From Rhizobium lentis (GTDB lineage: Bacteria; Pseudomonadota; Alphaproteobacteria; Rhizobiales; Rhizobiaceae), in NCBI RefSeq assembly GCF_017352135.1, contig NZ_CP071454.1, positions 3,001,001 through 3,065,000 on the forward strand: a stretch of DNA of 64,000 bases, in the 5' to 3' direction. How positions within the stretch are numbered: the stretch's first letter is position 1; every line of letters starts with the position of its first letter. Made by a program: the position numbers and the translations under genes. The notes under the pieces were generated by a model that did no database searches, was not told the DNA's origin, and worked only from the letters and a program-made list of their open reading frames with translations. Of this stretch, positions 34,775 through 43,254 are shown piece after piece.

Positions 34775-35503
34775 ATGCAGAATGAGGTTGTTTCCCGCGA
34801 GGAATGGCTCGAGGCCCGCCGCGCCCTGCTCTTGAAGGAAAAGCAGGCGACGAGGCTGCGCGACAGCATCAATGCCGAGCGCCTGGCGCTGCCCTGGGTG
34901 AAGGTCGACGAGGATTACGTCTTCGACACGCCGGAGGGGAAGAAGTCGCTCGCCGATCTCTTTGACGGCCGCAGCCAGCTCCTGATCTATCATTTCATGC
35001 TGGGTCCCGACTGGGAGGCAGGCTGCACCGGCTGCTCCTTCCTGTCGGATCATATCGACGGCGCCCTGCCGCATCTCAATCATCACGATGTCACCTGGGT
35101 CGCCGTTTCGCGCGCCCCGCTCAACAAGATTGCCGCCTACAAAAAGCGCATGGGCTGGAAATTTCCCTGGGTCTCGTCCTTCGGCAGCGATTTCAATTTC
35201 GACTATCACGTTTCTTTCAGTCCGGAGGATCTTGCCAAAGACAAGGTCCTTTACAATTTCACTGCCATAGAACCGGCCCAGGCCCATGACGAACTGCCGG
35301 GTCTCAGCGCCTTCTACCGCAACGACAAGGGTGAGGTCTTCCATACCTATTCGAGCTACGCCCGCGGTCCGGAGGAACTGATCGGCACCCTGATGATCCT
35401 CGACCGCGCACCCAAGGGCCGCAACGAGGACAGCACGATGAATTTCGTGCGCCGTCATGACGAATATGAGGACACGCCGAAGACGCAGTCCTGCTGTCAC
35501 TGA
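34775..35503 (+). CDS. DUF899-family thioredoxin-like protein
   Basis: 242 residues. The family words are LPWVKVDEDYVFDTPEGKKS, HFMLGPDWEAGCTGCSFLSD (a CxxC in the place of thioredoxin's), and SRAPLNKIAAYKKRMGW followed by FPWVSSFGSDFN. It should be a cytosolic redox or peroxiredoxin-like protein of unknown substrate. GGAGGGCG precedes the start. It leads a three-gene cluster (43- and 47-bp gaps) with a DUF1579 and a VOC-domain gene, divergent from the MarR gene. Confidence 0.88.
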   Translation: MQNEVVSREEWLEARRALLLKEKQATRLRDSINAERLALPWVKVDEDYVFDTPEGKKSLADLFDGRSQLLIYHFMLGPDWEAGCTGCSFLSDHIDGALPHLNHHDVTWVAVSRAPLNKIAAYKKRMGWKFPWVSSFGSDFNFDYHVSFSPEDLAKDKVLYNFTAIEPAQAHDELPGLSAFYRNDKGEVFHTYSSYARGPEELIGTLMILDRAPKGRNEDSTMNFVRRHDEYEDTPKTQSCCH

Positions 35504-35546
35504 ACTGGAGCAATTCCGGGCCGCCATCACTCGAAGGGAGAAGAGG

Positions 35547-36014
35547 ATGATGAAGACCGCCGAAGTGCTGAAAGAACATTCCTTCCTGGAAAGGCTGGTC
35601 GGCGACTGGACCGTCAGCTCTCCGGAGATGTCCGACGGCAAGGACTGGACGGAGACCGTCCGCTCGCTGCACGGCATCTGGTTCGTCGCCGAAGGAACCG
35701 GACTCATGCCGGACGGCAAGCAGGCAACCACGATCCTGACGCTCGGCTACAACCCCGAAAAAGGCAAATATGTCGGCAGCTGGATCGGCAGTATGATGGA
35801 CTATATGTGGGTCTATGAGGGCGAGGTCGACGCGTCGGGCAATGTGCTCGACCTCTATACGACGGGCCCCGACTTCAATGGCGAAGGCCTTGCCGACTAT
35901 CGCGAGCAGATCACCTTCCTCGACCCCGATCACCGCACCTTCACCTCAAGCGCCAGGCAGCCGGACGGTTCGTGGAAGCAGTTCATGGAAGCGCATTACA
36001 CCCGCAAGATCTGA
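35547..36014 (+). CDS. DUF1579-family protein
   Basis: 155 residues. It has the DUF1579 pattern: LERLVGDWTVSSPEMSDGKD, GIWFVAEGTG, TILTLGYNPEKGKYVGSWIG, and the late QFMEAHYTRK. It is a lipocalin-like small barrel of unknown ligand. AAGGGAGAAGAGG precedes a double ATG (35547/35550). It lies between DUF899 and VOC genes in what looks like one stress-response operon. Confidence 0.82.
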   Translation: MMKTAEVLKEHSFLERLVGDWTVSSPEMSDGKDWTETVRSLHGIWFVAEGTGLMPDGKQATTILTLGYNPEKGKYVGSWIGSMMDYMWVYEGEVDASGNVLDLYTTGPDFNGEGLADYREQITFLDPDHRTFTSSARQPDGSWKQFMEAHYTRKI

Positions 36015-36061
36015 CAATCTCGGCGCCGCAAGCAGCGAAAGGCGTCGGAAGAGGGAGGAGT

Positions 36062-36844
36062 ATGATGTCCAAGACGCATGGAAAATTCATCTGGTGCGAG
36101 CTGATGACCCCCGACACCGCAGCCGCCGCGAACTTCTATTGCTCGGTCGTCGGCTGGACCACCTCCGAAATGAAGGTCGAGGGTATGCCGACCTATACGG
36201 TCTTCCAGGCAAACGGCATCGGCGTCGGCGGTCTGATGGAGTTTCCGGCCGAGCTCGAAGGGCAGGGCATTCCGCCGAACTGGACGGGATATGTCGGCGT
36301 CGACGATGTCGACCAAACGGCGCGGGATTTCGCCGCCAATGGCGGCACGGTCCGCCGGCCGCCGCAGGACATTCCGACCGTCGGCCGTTTCGCCGTGGTC
36401 GCCGATCCGCATGGGGCGGTCCTCTGCATCATGACGCCGGCGCCGATGGAGCAGGAATGGCCGGAGCTGGCCCCCGACGCGCCCGGCAATATCGGCTGGC
36501 ACGAACTCTATGCCGGCAACGGCAAAGAGGCGTTGGCCTTCTATTCCAAGCTGTTCGGCTGGACGAAGGACAGCGAGATGGACATGGGTCCGATGGGCGT
36601 CTACTACCTCTTCTCCCATGACGGTCGGCAGATCGGCGGCATGATGACCAAGCCGGACAACATGCCGATGACCTTCTGGTGCTACTATTTCATCGTGCCG
36701 GCGCTCGATGCCGCGATCGAACGCGTCACCTCGGGCGGCGGCAAGGTCGTCAACGGCCCGATGGAAGTCCCCGGCGGCAGCTGGATCATCCAGGCCACCG
36801 ACCCGCAGGGGGCTTTCTTCTGCCTGGTGGCACCGAAGCGGTAG
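36062..36844 (+). CDS. VOC-family protein with two glyoxalase-like modules
   Basis: 260 residues in two glyoxalase/bleomycin-resistance modules: KFIWCELMTPDTAAAANFYC at about 8-27, and GNIGWHELYAGNGKEALAFY at about 140-159. Each has the beta-alpha-beta-beta-beta form that usually binds a divalent metal. It resembles the paired-module proteins annotated as VOC family. The substrate is unknown. GGGAGGAG precedes the start. It is the last gene of the MarR-controlled cluster. Confidence 0.87.
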   Translation: MMSKTHGKFIWCELMTPDTAAAANFYCSVVGWTTSEMKVEGMPTYTVFQANGIGVGGLMEFPAELEGQGIPPNWTGYVGVDDVDQTARDFAANGGTVRRPPQDIPTVGRFAVVADPHGAVLCIMTPAPMEQEWPELAPDAPGNIGWHELYAGNGKEALAFYSKLFGWTKDSEMDMGPMGVYYLFSHDGRQIGGMMTKPDNMPMTFWCYYFIVPALDAAIERVTSGGGKVVNGPMEVPGGSWIIQATDPQGAFFCLVAPKR

Positions 36845-36876
36845 GCTTAGACGCATCGTGTCGGTGTGCCGTGAGG

Positions 36877-37010
36877 CCCCCTCATGCGACCCTTCGGGCC
36901 ACCTTCTCCCCGAGGGGAGAAGAGGGAATCGAGACGTTCCGGCATATCTCTTCTCCCCTCGGGGAGAAGGTGCCGGCAGGCGGATGAGGGGGCTGCACGG
37001 CACCCCTTCA
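36877..37010. repeat. Rhizobial palindromic element, paired copies
   Basis: CCCCCTCATGCGACCCTTCG, CCACCTTCTCCCCGAGGGGA, then the inverse CTTCTCCCCTCGGGGAGAAG, GGTGCCGGCAGGCGGATGAG, GGGGGC. Two copies face each other. It is closest to the element that forms the betI tail. It sits between convergent genes and could act as a bidirectional terminator. Confidence 0.8.
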
Positions 37011-37018
37011 CCATCCAT

Positions 37019-38539
37019 TCACCCCCCAACCGAGGCAAAGAACCCCTCCGGGCTCTCCACCTCCACGAGCCGCTTCCTCTCGATCAGCCAGAAGCGGTTT
37101 CCCACAGCCCGCACGAAACTGCGGTCGTGCGATACCAGCAGGCAGCTTGCCTCCTGCGCCTTCAGCTCGCTTTCCAATGCCTCCTGTCCCTCCATGTCGA
37201 GATGGTTGGTCGGCTCGTCGAGCAGGTAGAAGTTCGGCTCGGTCAGCCGCAGTACCAGCATGGCGAGCCGCGCCTTCTGACCGCCGGAAAGCTGGCCGAT
37301 CGGTTTTGTCTGCATGTCGATCGTCATGCCGGCGCCGGCCAGCAAGGCCCGCGCCCGCTGATCGCCGACATCGAAGCGGCGGATGATCGTGCCGATCGGC
37401 GTATCCTTGTCGGCAAGATCGGCAAGGGCCTGGTCGCCGTAGCCGAGCACTAGCGACGGCGTCGCCTTTATGCCGTCCGGCGCGGCCCCGGGGCTTTCGA
37501 TCGCCCGCTTCAGCATCGACACCAGCCGCGACTTGCCGGCGCCGTTGAGGCCAAGGAGTACGATCCGGTCGCCCTGGCAGATGAATTGCCGGCCGGTCCG
37601 GAACAAGAGCGTCCCATCCGGCGCCGTCACCGCCGCGTCTTCCAACGTCACCAGCACCTTGGCATGGGTGCCGCGGTTGGAAAGCCGGATCGCCCCGGCC
37701 GAGCGTTCGAGATCAGCCGGTTTTGCCGCATCCTCCAGTTTTTCCGCCCGCTGCTTAAGCTGCTTCGTCTTCACGACGAGCAGGTCGCTGCCGGAATTGA
37801 TGCCGATATTGTTGAGCTTGGCCGCCTGCTTGCGAAGCTGCTCCGCCGTCTTCATGTCGCGCTGGTAGCGCCGGGCCTCGGAAGCGTCGGCTTCGTCGAG
37901 CGACGCACGCGCCCTGGAATAGGGAAGGGCAAAAACCGGCGATTGCTCCGGCCGCAGGAACAGCGTCCTGTTCGTCGTCGCATCGAGGAAGGCCCGATCG
38001 TGGCTGGAGAGAATGACTGGCACATCGCGCGGCAGGCCATTCAGCCAGCTTTCCAGCTGCTTTATCCTTTCGAGGTCGAGATGGTTGGTGGGCTCGTCGA
38101 GCAGCAGCACGTCGGGTTCGCAGACCCAGGTGCGGGCAATCATCGCCAACCGTTGCCAGCCGCCGCTCAACTGCTTGAGCGGCCGGGTGCGCATGACCTC
38201 CGGCACCTCGAGCGATTCCAGCACCACGTCGACGCGCCAAGCCTCGCTTTCGGCTTGATCGGCCGGCAGCGCCTGCAGCACCGCATCGTAAAACGGCGTG
38301 TCGAAAAGTGCGGCCGGCACATTCTGCGCGACATGGCCGACGGTCAGCCTGCGCGCCTTGGTGATCTCGCCCTCGCTCGGCTCCAGCGCGCCGGTGATGC
38401 AGGCGAGCAGCGTCGATTTCCCGCGCCCGTTGGCGGCGACGAGGCCGATGCGGTCGCCTGCATTGACGACGAGATTGAGTTTCGAAAACAACCGGTTGCC
38501 CAGCGTCACGCCGAGATTGCGGATATTGATGAGTGTCAT
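37019..38539 (-). CDS. ABC-F family ATPase, first of two
   Basis: 506 residues, two ATP-binding cassettes in one chain and no membrane helix. Cassette 1: ANGRGKSTLL, LSGGWQR, LLLDEPTNHLD. Cassette 2: LNGAGKSRL, LSGGQKARLA, YLLDEPTNHLD. The linker (about 215-285) is rich in Lys/Arg/Glu, as in ribosome-binding ABC-F proteins. These act on stalled or antibiotic-bound ribosomes. The ATG at 38539 follows AGAGA; a start at 38545 would add two residues. The 230 bases upstream hold a leader ORF and a terminator-like hairpin (38623-38769). Confidence 0.9.
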   Translation of the reverse strand: MTLINIRNLGVTLGNRLFSKLNLVVNAGDRIGLVAANGRGKSTLLACITGALEPSEGEITKARRLTVGHVAQNVPAALFDTPFYDAVLQALPADQAESEAWRVDVVLESLEVPEVMRTRPLKQLSGGWQRLAMIARTWVCEPDVLLLDEPTNHLDLERIKQLESWLNGLPRDVPVILSSHDRAFLDATTNRTLFLRPEQSPVFALPYSRARASLDEADASEARRYQRDMKTAEQLRKQAAKLNNIGINSGSDLLVVKTKQLKQRAEKLEDAAKPADLERSAGAIRLSNRGTHAKVLVTLEDAAVTAPDGTLLFRTGRQFICQGDRIVLLGLNGAGKSRLVSMLKRAIESPGAAPDGIKATPSLVLGYGDQALADLADKDTPIGTIIRRFDVGDQRARALLAGAGMTIDMQTKPIGQLSGGQKARLAMLVLRLTEPNFYLLDEPTNHLDMEGQEALESELKAQEASCLLVSHDRSFVRAVGNRFWLIERKRLVEVESPEGFFASVGG

Positions 38540-38622
38540 GATCATTCTCTGGTCTTGACCGGGGACGCGATCCGGGGCGTTCAGCCATCACGGAGTTGCG
38601 CGTATCGGGCCCGGGAATTGAG

Positions 38623-38650
38623 AAAAATGCGCGCTCTACGGCGCCGCATT
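38623..38650 (-). terminator. Leader terminator in front of the first ABC-F gene
   Basis: On the leftward strand AATGCG-G-CGC-cgtaga-GCG-CGCATT folds into a 9-bp stem with one bulged G and a six-base loop, running directly into TTTTTC. It lies between the leader ORF and the ABC-F start, so it could end transcription early. Confidence 0.6.
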
Positions 38651-38664
38651 GGCCACGAAGGGCA

Positions 38665-38699
38665 GACCAGGAAGAGATGTCGGGAAACGGTCTCTGGTC
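38665..38699 (-). promoter_or_regulatory. Middle hairpin of the ABC-F leader
   Basis: GACCAG at 38665 pairs with CTGGTC at 38694-38699, and an inner AGA can pair with TCT. It overlaps the stop codon of the leader ORF, so a ribosome at the end of that ORF would disrupt it. Confidence 0.45.
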
Positions 38700-38769
38700 A
38701 GCCCTGCAAACGCATCTGCAGGGCGTTGACGGGACCACGCTGGCGATGATGCCGGAAATAATACTGCAT
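38698..38769 (-). CDS. Candidate 23-codon leader peptide upstream of the ABC-F gene
   Basis: ATG at 38769 is preceded by AAAGGAGG eight bases away, one of the best ribosome sites in the window. The peptide reads MQYYFRHHRQRG, then PVNALQMRLQG, and stops with TGA at 38698. It does not overlap the ABC-F gene, which starts 159 bases later. Its last eight codons form the hairpin at 38701-38724. The position, strength of initiation and basic sequence fit a regulatory peptide whose translation by drug-stalled ribosomes controls the downstream terminator. No homologue is claimed. Confidence 0.55.
   Translation of the reverse strand: MQYYFRHHRQRGPVNALQMRLQG
38701..38724 (-). promoter_or_regulatory. 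Hairpin inside the leader ORF
   Basis: GCCCTGCA-8-base loop-TGCAGGGC is a perfect 8-bp stem made of the last codons of the leader peptide. A ribosome stalled early in the ORF would leave it folded, while one at the stop would melt it. Confidence 0.6.
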
Positions 38770-38874
38770 AACGTGATCCTCCTTTCTCGATAGAGTTGCG
38801 GGATTGAAATAACATTGCCTGCAGAAAGAGGCAAGCGAACCGCAGGCAAGCCTCCTCGCCTCGACCGAAGGCTG

Positions 38875-38955
38875 CCCCTGACCCTAACCCTTACCGGGGT
38901 CGAGACACGTGGCTCGACCCGGTTCGGTGGCGGCAGCCGGATGAGGGGCTTGCTA
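38875..38955. repeat. Rhizobial palindromic element, short variant
   Basis: CCCCTGACCCTAACCCTTAC, CGGGGTCGAGACACGTGGCT, CGACCCGGTTCGGTGGCGGC, AGCCGGATGAGGGGC. It shares the CGAGAC.CGTGGCTCG..CGGTTCGGTG core with the copy at 40.8 kb, and separates the two ABC-F genes. Confidence 0.75.
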
Positions 38956-38960
38956 CTCAA

Positions 38961-40559
38961 CTACCGGCAATTCACATCACCGCCAGCCAATTCCAACCGC
39001 CGCTCTATCCCGATGTTTTCGAGAAACGTCTCATCATGGCTGACAACCACAAGCGCCCCGTCATAGGCGCGCAACCCGGCCTCGACCGCTGAGATCGAGT
39101 CGATGTCGAGATGGTTGGTCGGTTCGTCGAGGATCAACAGCGGCGGCGGTGCGGAGCCAAGGACGCAGGCAAGACCGGCGCGCAGCAATTGCCCGCCGCT
39201 CAGCGTCGAGACGATCTGCAGCGCCGCATCGGCCCTGAACATGAAGCGGGCAAGGGCGGCCCGGCAGGCATTTTCATCGGCCTGCCGGTTGATCCGGCGG
39301 AAATTGTCGCGGATCGAGGCTGAGGGATCGAGAAGGCTGACTTTCTGATCGAGCATCGCGAAAGCGGTCATGACGGTGACCGTGCCGGCCCAGGCTTTCA
39401 GCTCGCCGGTGATGAGCGCCAGCAGGGTCGTCTTTCCCGAGCCGTTGCGGCCGGTGACGGCGATGCGTTCCGGTCCGGTCACGTCGAAGGAGAGATCGCC
39501 GATCACGGGATCGCCCGGCCGGTAACCTGCCGTCACGCCGTCCATCTTCAGCACGATCTTGCCGGCGGGCAGCCCCGTCGGCGGCAAGCTCACCGATAAT
39601 GGCTGCAGGATCTCGATCTTCCCGAGCGCCGCCTTTGCCTCGTGCTGCGCCTGTGCGCGCCGGCGTTCGGCAAGACGGGCATTGTCGCCGCCGGTCGTTT
39701 CGCTCCGCTCCTTCATGCCGCCGAGCATGATGCGCGGGATGCCGCCCTTGGCGGCCATCTTCCGCCCGGCGCTGTCCCTGTGCGCCTGGCGCTCCACCGT
39801 CGCCTGCGCCTTCCGGGCAACCTCGGCCATGCGCCTTTCGGCATCGGCAAGATCATGCTGGGCTGCGGCAAGCTCGAGCGCCTTGCGCTCGCGGTAGTGG
39901 CTCCAGTTGCCGCCGTAGCGCGTCGAGCCGAGCGAGGTCAGCTCGACGATCTGATCAACGCTTTCGAGCAATTCCCGGTCATGGCTGACGATGATGGCGC
40001 CGGCACGCCAGCCTGATATCAGCTGGATCACCGCCTCGCGGCCTTCGCGGTCGAGATTGTTGGTGGGTTCGTCGAGCAGCAGGAAGTCCGGAGCGCTGAA
40101 GATGAGCGCGGCAACCGCCGCACGGGTGCGCTGCCCGCCGGAGAGTGCAGCAAGCGGCGTCTGTGGCTCCGCGTCCAGCCCCGTCCGGTTGAATGCGGCG
40201 GCGATGCGCGCCGGGAGCGTCCAGTCCGCCGAGGCAAGCTCGTCGGCCGTTGCCTCGCCGGCTTCGGCACGCCGAAGAAGCGCAAGCGCCCTCGTCACGC
40301 CGAAGAGATCGGCGATGGTCTCTTCGGCCGCGACCTGAACGCTCTGCCGCAGCACCCCGAGGCTGCCGTTGATCGATACCGACCCGGATTGCGGCCGGAT
40401 ATCGCCGGCGACGAGCTTCAGCAGCGTCGTCTTGCCGACGCCGTTGCGTCCGACAAGGCCGGTGCGCTCCGTCCCGAAGCTGAGGTCGAGATCGGAAAAA
40501 AGCGACCGCCCGTCAGGCGCGGCCCAGGAAATTTGGGAGAGGGTGATGGATGCAGGCAT
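38961..40559 (-). CDS. ABC-F family ATPase, second of two
   Basis: 532 residues. Cassette 1: GRNGVGKTTLL, LSGGQRTR, LLLDEPTNNLD. Cassette 2: GRNGSGKTTLL, LSGGQLLRAGLA, LILDEPTNHLD. The long linker (about 225-320) is rich in Arg/Glu/Ala and includes GGIPRIMLGGMKERSETTGG, as in Uup-like and other ABC-F proteins. No membrane segment. The start at 40559 follows GGGGAAG. It is not a close duplicate of the first ABC-F. The two genes lie in the same direction 420 bp apart, each with its own leader region. Confidence 0.9.
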   Translation of the reverse strand: MPASITLSQISWAAPDGRSLFSDLDLSFGTERTGLVGRNGVGKTTLLKLVAGDIRPQSGSVSINGSLGVLRQSVQVAAEETIADLFGVTRALALLRRAEAGEATADELASADWTLPARIAAAFNRTGLDAEPQTPLAALSGGQRTRAAVAALIFSAPDFLLLDEPTNNLDREGREAVIQLISGWRAGAIIVSHDRELLESVDQIVELTSLGSTRYGGNWSHYRERKALELAAAQHDLADAERRMAEVARKAQATVERQAHRDSAGRKMAAKGGIPRIMLGGMKERSETTGGDNARLAERRRAQAQHEAKAALGKIEILQPLSVSLPPTGLPAGKIVLKMDGVTAGYRPGDPVIGDLSFDVTGPERIAVTGRNGSGKTTLLALITGELKAWAGTVTVMTAFAMLDQKVSLLDPSASIRDNFRRINRQADENACRAALARFMFRADAALQIVSTLSGGQLLRAGLACVLGSAPPPLLILDEPTNHLDIDSISAVEAGLRAYDGALVVVSHDETFLENIGIERRLELAGGDVNCR

Positions 40560-40737
40560 GGCTATGGACTTCCCCGTTGGCAAGGCGAACTGGCATTGCG
40601 ATCGGGTTGAAATCCATTGCGGCACACATCCTGTTGAAATGGTCGACGGCGGGAATTTAGGGAAGGAAGGCTGAAGGTTCAAGGCAGGTGGACAACTTGC
40701 CGCTCGCTTACCTCTGCTGGCTTCGTCCCTGAGATCG

Positions 40738-40905
40738 CCCCTCACCCTAACCCTCTCACCGTAAAAACGGGCGAGGGGACGTGCCCCGCAAGAGCGGGTG
40801 GGAGCGGAGAGGTTGCGGCATGTCCCTTCGCCGGAGCCGAAGGACGGGTCGAGACGCGTGGCTCGCCACCGGTTCGGTGCCGTCAGGCGGATGAGGGCTT
40901 ACGGC
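40738..40905. repeat. Rhizobial palindromic element
   Basis: CGCCCCTCACCCTAACCCTC, ACGTGCCCCGCAAGAGCGGG, GAGAGGTTGCGGCATGTCCC, then CGGGTCGAGACGCGTGGCTC, GGCGGATGAGGG. It fills the gap upstream of the second ABC-F gene and downstream of the DUF853 gene. Confidence 0.8.
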
Positions 40906-40916
40906 ACGCGGCAACC

Positions 40917-42479
40917 CTACCGCTTCAAACTCCCCAAGATCCCACGCACCAGCGCCCGGCCGACCTGGGTCGCCACCGTGCGGGCGACGCTCTTCATCGC
41001 CGCTTCCACCACCGTTTCGCGCTGATAGCCGGAGGACCGGCCGCGCGATTGGCCGCGGCCCTGGCGGCTGTCGTCATCGCCGCCGAAGCCCGGCAGGGTC
41101 CAGCCGGAGGTCGTGCCGCCCTGCTGTTCTGCCGCTTCCTCCTGCGCCCGCTTGGCGGCCTCGGCATCCGCTGCCTTCTTGGCGCGCGCTGCCAGCAGCT
41201 CGAAGGCGGATTCGCGGTCGATGTCCTCGTCATAGAGGCCGAGAACCGGGCTCTTGTCCATCACCTGCTGGCGTTCGCCATCGGTCAGCGGTCCGACGCG
41301 GCCCGACGGCGGGCGGATCAGCGTGCGCTCGACGATCGACGGCGCGCCCTTGGCCTCCAGCGTCGAGACCAGCGCCTCGCCGGTGCCGAGATTGGTGATG
41401 ACTGTGGCGCAATCGAAGGCCGGGTTTGGGCGGAAGGTCTCGGCCGCCGTCTTCACCGCCTTCTGTTCGCGCGGGGAGTAGGCGCGCAACGCATGCTGGG
41501 CGCGGTTGCCGAGCTGGGCGAGCACCGTTTCCGGCACGTCGAGCGGGTTCTGCGTCACGAAATAGACGCCGACGCCCTTGGAGCGGATCAGCCGCACCAC
41601 CTGCTCGACGCGTTCGACCAGCACCTTCGGCGCGTCGTTGAAGAGCAGATGCGCCTCGTCGAAGAAGAAGACCAGCTTCGGCTTTTCCGGATCGCCCACC
41701 TCCGGCAGTTCCTCGAAGAGCTCCGAGAGCAGCCACAGCAGGAACGTGGCGTAAAGGCGAGGGTTCATCATCAGCTTGTCGGCGGCAAGCACCGAGATCT
41801 GGCCATAGCCATTGGTATGGGTGCGCATGATATCGGAAATCTTCAGCGCCGGCTCGCCAAAGAAATGCTCCGCGCCCTGCTGTTCGAGAACGAGCAGCGC
41901 CCGCTGGATCGAGCCGACCGAGGCCTTGGAGATCAGGCCGAACTGGTTGGAAAGCTCGCTGGCGTTGTCGCCCATATAATTCAATAGGGAGGTGAAATCC
42001 TTGAGGTCGAGCAGCGGCAGTCCGGCCTCGTCGGCGATCTTGAAGGCGATGTTGATGACGCCTTCCTGCGGCTCGGACGCATCCATCAGCCGGGCGAGCA
42101 GCAGCGGCCCCATCTCGGCGACGGTCGTGCGTACCCGGTGGCCCTTCTGCCCGAACAGATCCCAGAAAATCACCGGAAACTGGTCGAATTCGTAATCGGT
42201 GAAACCGATCTGTTCGGCCCGCTTGGTGAGGAAATCCTTGGCCTCGCCCCTGGCGGCGATGCCGGAAAGATCGCCTTTGATGTCGGCCGCAAAGACCGGA
42301 ACGCCGGCCCGGGAAAAGCCTTCGGCGAGCACCTGCAGCGTCACCGTCTTGCCGGTGCCGGTGGCCCCGGTGACGAGGCCGTGGCGGTTGCCGAACTTGA
42401 GGTCGAGATATTCCGGCTTGTTGATGCTGTCGTCGGGATTGCGGCTCGCGCCGATGAAAATCTTGCCATCCTCGATCAT
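40917..42479 (-). CDS. HerA-like / DUF853 ATPase
   Basis: 520 residues. Walker A GATGTGKT at 38-45, Walker [14 protein letters not shown] near 285, and [20 protein letters not shown], which carries the sensor region. This is the DUF853/HerA-FtsK helicase-like family, thought to pump along or remodel DNA with a nuclease partner. No nurA-like gene is adjacent. The C-terminal 80 residues are low-complexity ([20 protein letters not shown]). GGGAG precedes the ATG at 42479. It is divergent from the gene at 42700. Confidence 0.88.
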   Translation of the reverse strand: MIEDGKIFIGASRNPDDSINKPEYLDLKFGNRHGLVTGATGTGKTVTLQVLAEGFSRAGVPVFAADIKGDLSGIAARGEAKDFLTKRAEQIGFTDYEFDQFPVIFWDLFGQKGHRVRTTVAEMGPLLLARLMDASEPQEGVINIAFKIADEAGLPLLDLKDFTSLLNYMGDNASELSNQFGLISKASVGSIQRALLVLEQQGAEHFFGEPALKISDIMRTHTNGYGQISVLAADKLMMNPRLYATFLLWLLSELFEELPEVGDPEKPKLVFFFDEAHLLFNDAPKVLVERVEQVVRLIRSKGVGVYFVTQNPLDVPETVLAQLGNRAQHALRAYSPREQKAVKTAAETFRPNPAFDCATVITNLGTGEALVSTLEAKGAPSIVERTLIRPPSGRVGPLTDGERQQVMDKSPVLGLYDEDIDRESAFELLAARAKKAADAEAAKRAQEEAAEQQGGTTSGWTLPGFGGDDDSRQGRGQSRGRSSGYQRETVVEAAMKSVARTVATQVGRALVRGILGSLKR

Positions 42480-42665
42480 CCGCAATGCTCCCTTCGGCTC
42501 TGCCGTCCTTTGTTGAGAAGGTCTGGCTTCCACCGCCTTCATCGAACCATCGTTTCCCTGTTATAAGCAGGCAGGCGGATGCGGACAACTGTCTGTCTCG
42601 ACAGCAAAACCGGATGCGAGCCGTTTGGAAACGCGGCTTGAGTTAGGCTCGAAACTCTATTAACG

Positions 42666-42681
42666 TTGACGTTAACGTCAA
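42666..42681. promoter_or_regulatory. 16-bp perfect palindrome upstream of 42700
   Basis: TTGACGTTAACGTCAA is its own reverse complement and ends four bases before the AGGAGG of the next gene. Its place at the ribosome site suggests a repressor or an RNA structure that blocks initiation. Confidence 0.7.
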
Positions 42682-42699
42682 GATAACAGGAGGCTGACG

Positions 42700-43092
42700 A
42701 TGAATGAAATTGTAACCCAGATCGCCGATCGTGTAGGGATTGCGCCTGACTTGGCCGAAAAGGCGCTCGGGATGATGCTCGGCTTCCTGCAACGCGAAGC
42801 CGCTGACGGCCCGGTCGCCCGGATGATCGAAGCCATCCCCGGCGGCGCCGATCTCGTCGCCCAGTTCAATGGCGCCGGTGCGGGCGGCGGCGGCCTGCTC
42901 GGCGGGCTGATGAATTCGCTCGGCGGCGGCGGCATCATGGGGCTCGGCCAGCAGCTTATGGGCGAGGGCCTCGGCATGGGCGAGATCACCTCGCTTGCCA
43001 AGGAGACCATCGCCATCGCCAAGCAATATGCCGGCGAAGAGGTCGTCGACGAAGTCGTCGCCTCCGTCCCCGGCCTCAGCCAGTTCGTCTAA
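42700..43092 (+). CDS. Glycine-rich small protein, DUF2267/DUF2780-like
   Basis: 130 residues. The N-terminal MNEIVTQIADRVGIAPDLAE looks like the DUF2267/DUF2780 helical module, the middle is glycine-rich (GGLLGGLMNSLGGGGIMGLG), and the last 50 residues form an acidic helix (GEEVVDEVVASVPGLSQF). No signal peptide and no catalytic motif. The strong AGGAGG start directly follows the palindrome at 42666. Function unknown. Confidence 0.7.
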   Translation: MNEIVTQIADRVGIAPDLAEKALGMMLGFLQREAADGPVARMIEAIPGGADLVAQFNGAGAGGGGLLGGLMNSLGGGGIMGLGQQLMGEGLGMGEITSLAKETIAIAKQYAGEEVVDEVVASVPGLSQFV

Positions 43093-43103
43093 GAGGTCGG
43101 CGG

Positions 43104-43125
43104 GAGCCCGGCTTCGTCCGGGTTC
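43104..43125 (+). terminator. Hairpin after 43092
   Basis: GAGCCCGG-cttcgt-CCGGGTTC is an 8-bp stem (one G-U pair) 12 bases after the stop. It is not followed by a T run, so it is a weak terminator or a stabilising end. Confidence 0.45.
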
Positions 43126-43254
43126 CTCATACCTTGCCCTGATTAACGGGCGAAAGACGCGTCCTGCTTGAAGAAGTGGGCAGGGTCGACAACCCGGGGA
43201 ACGTGATCGCGCAGATCTGCGGCTGGTCTACTGTCCCGAGGACGCCGCCTGTCC

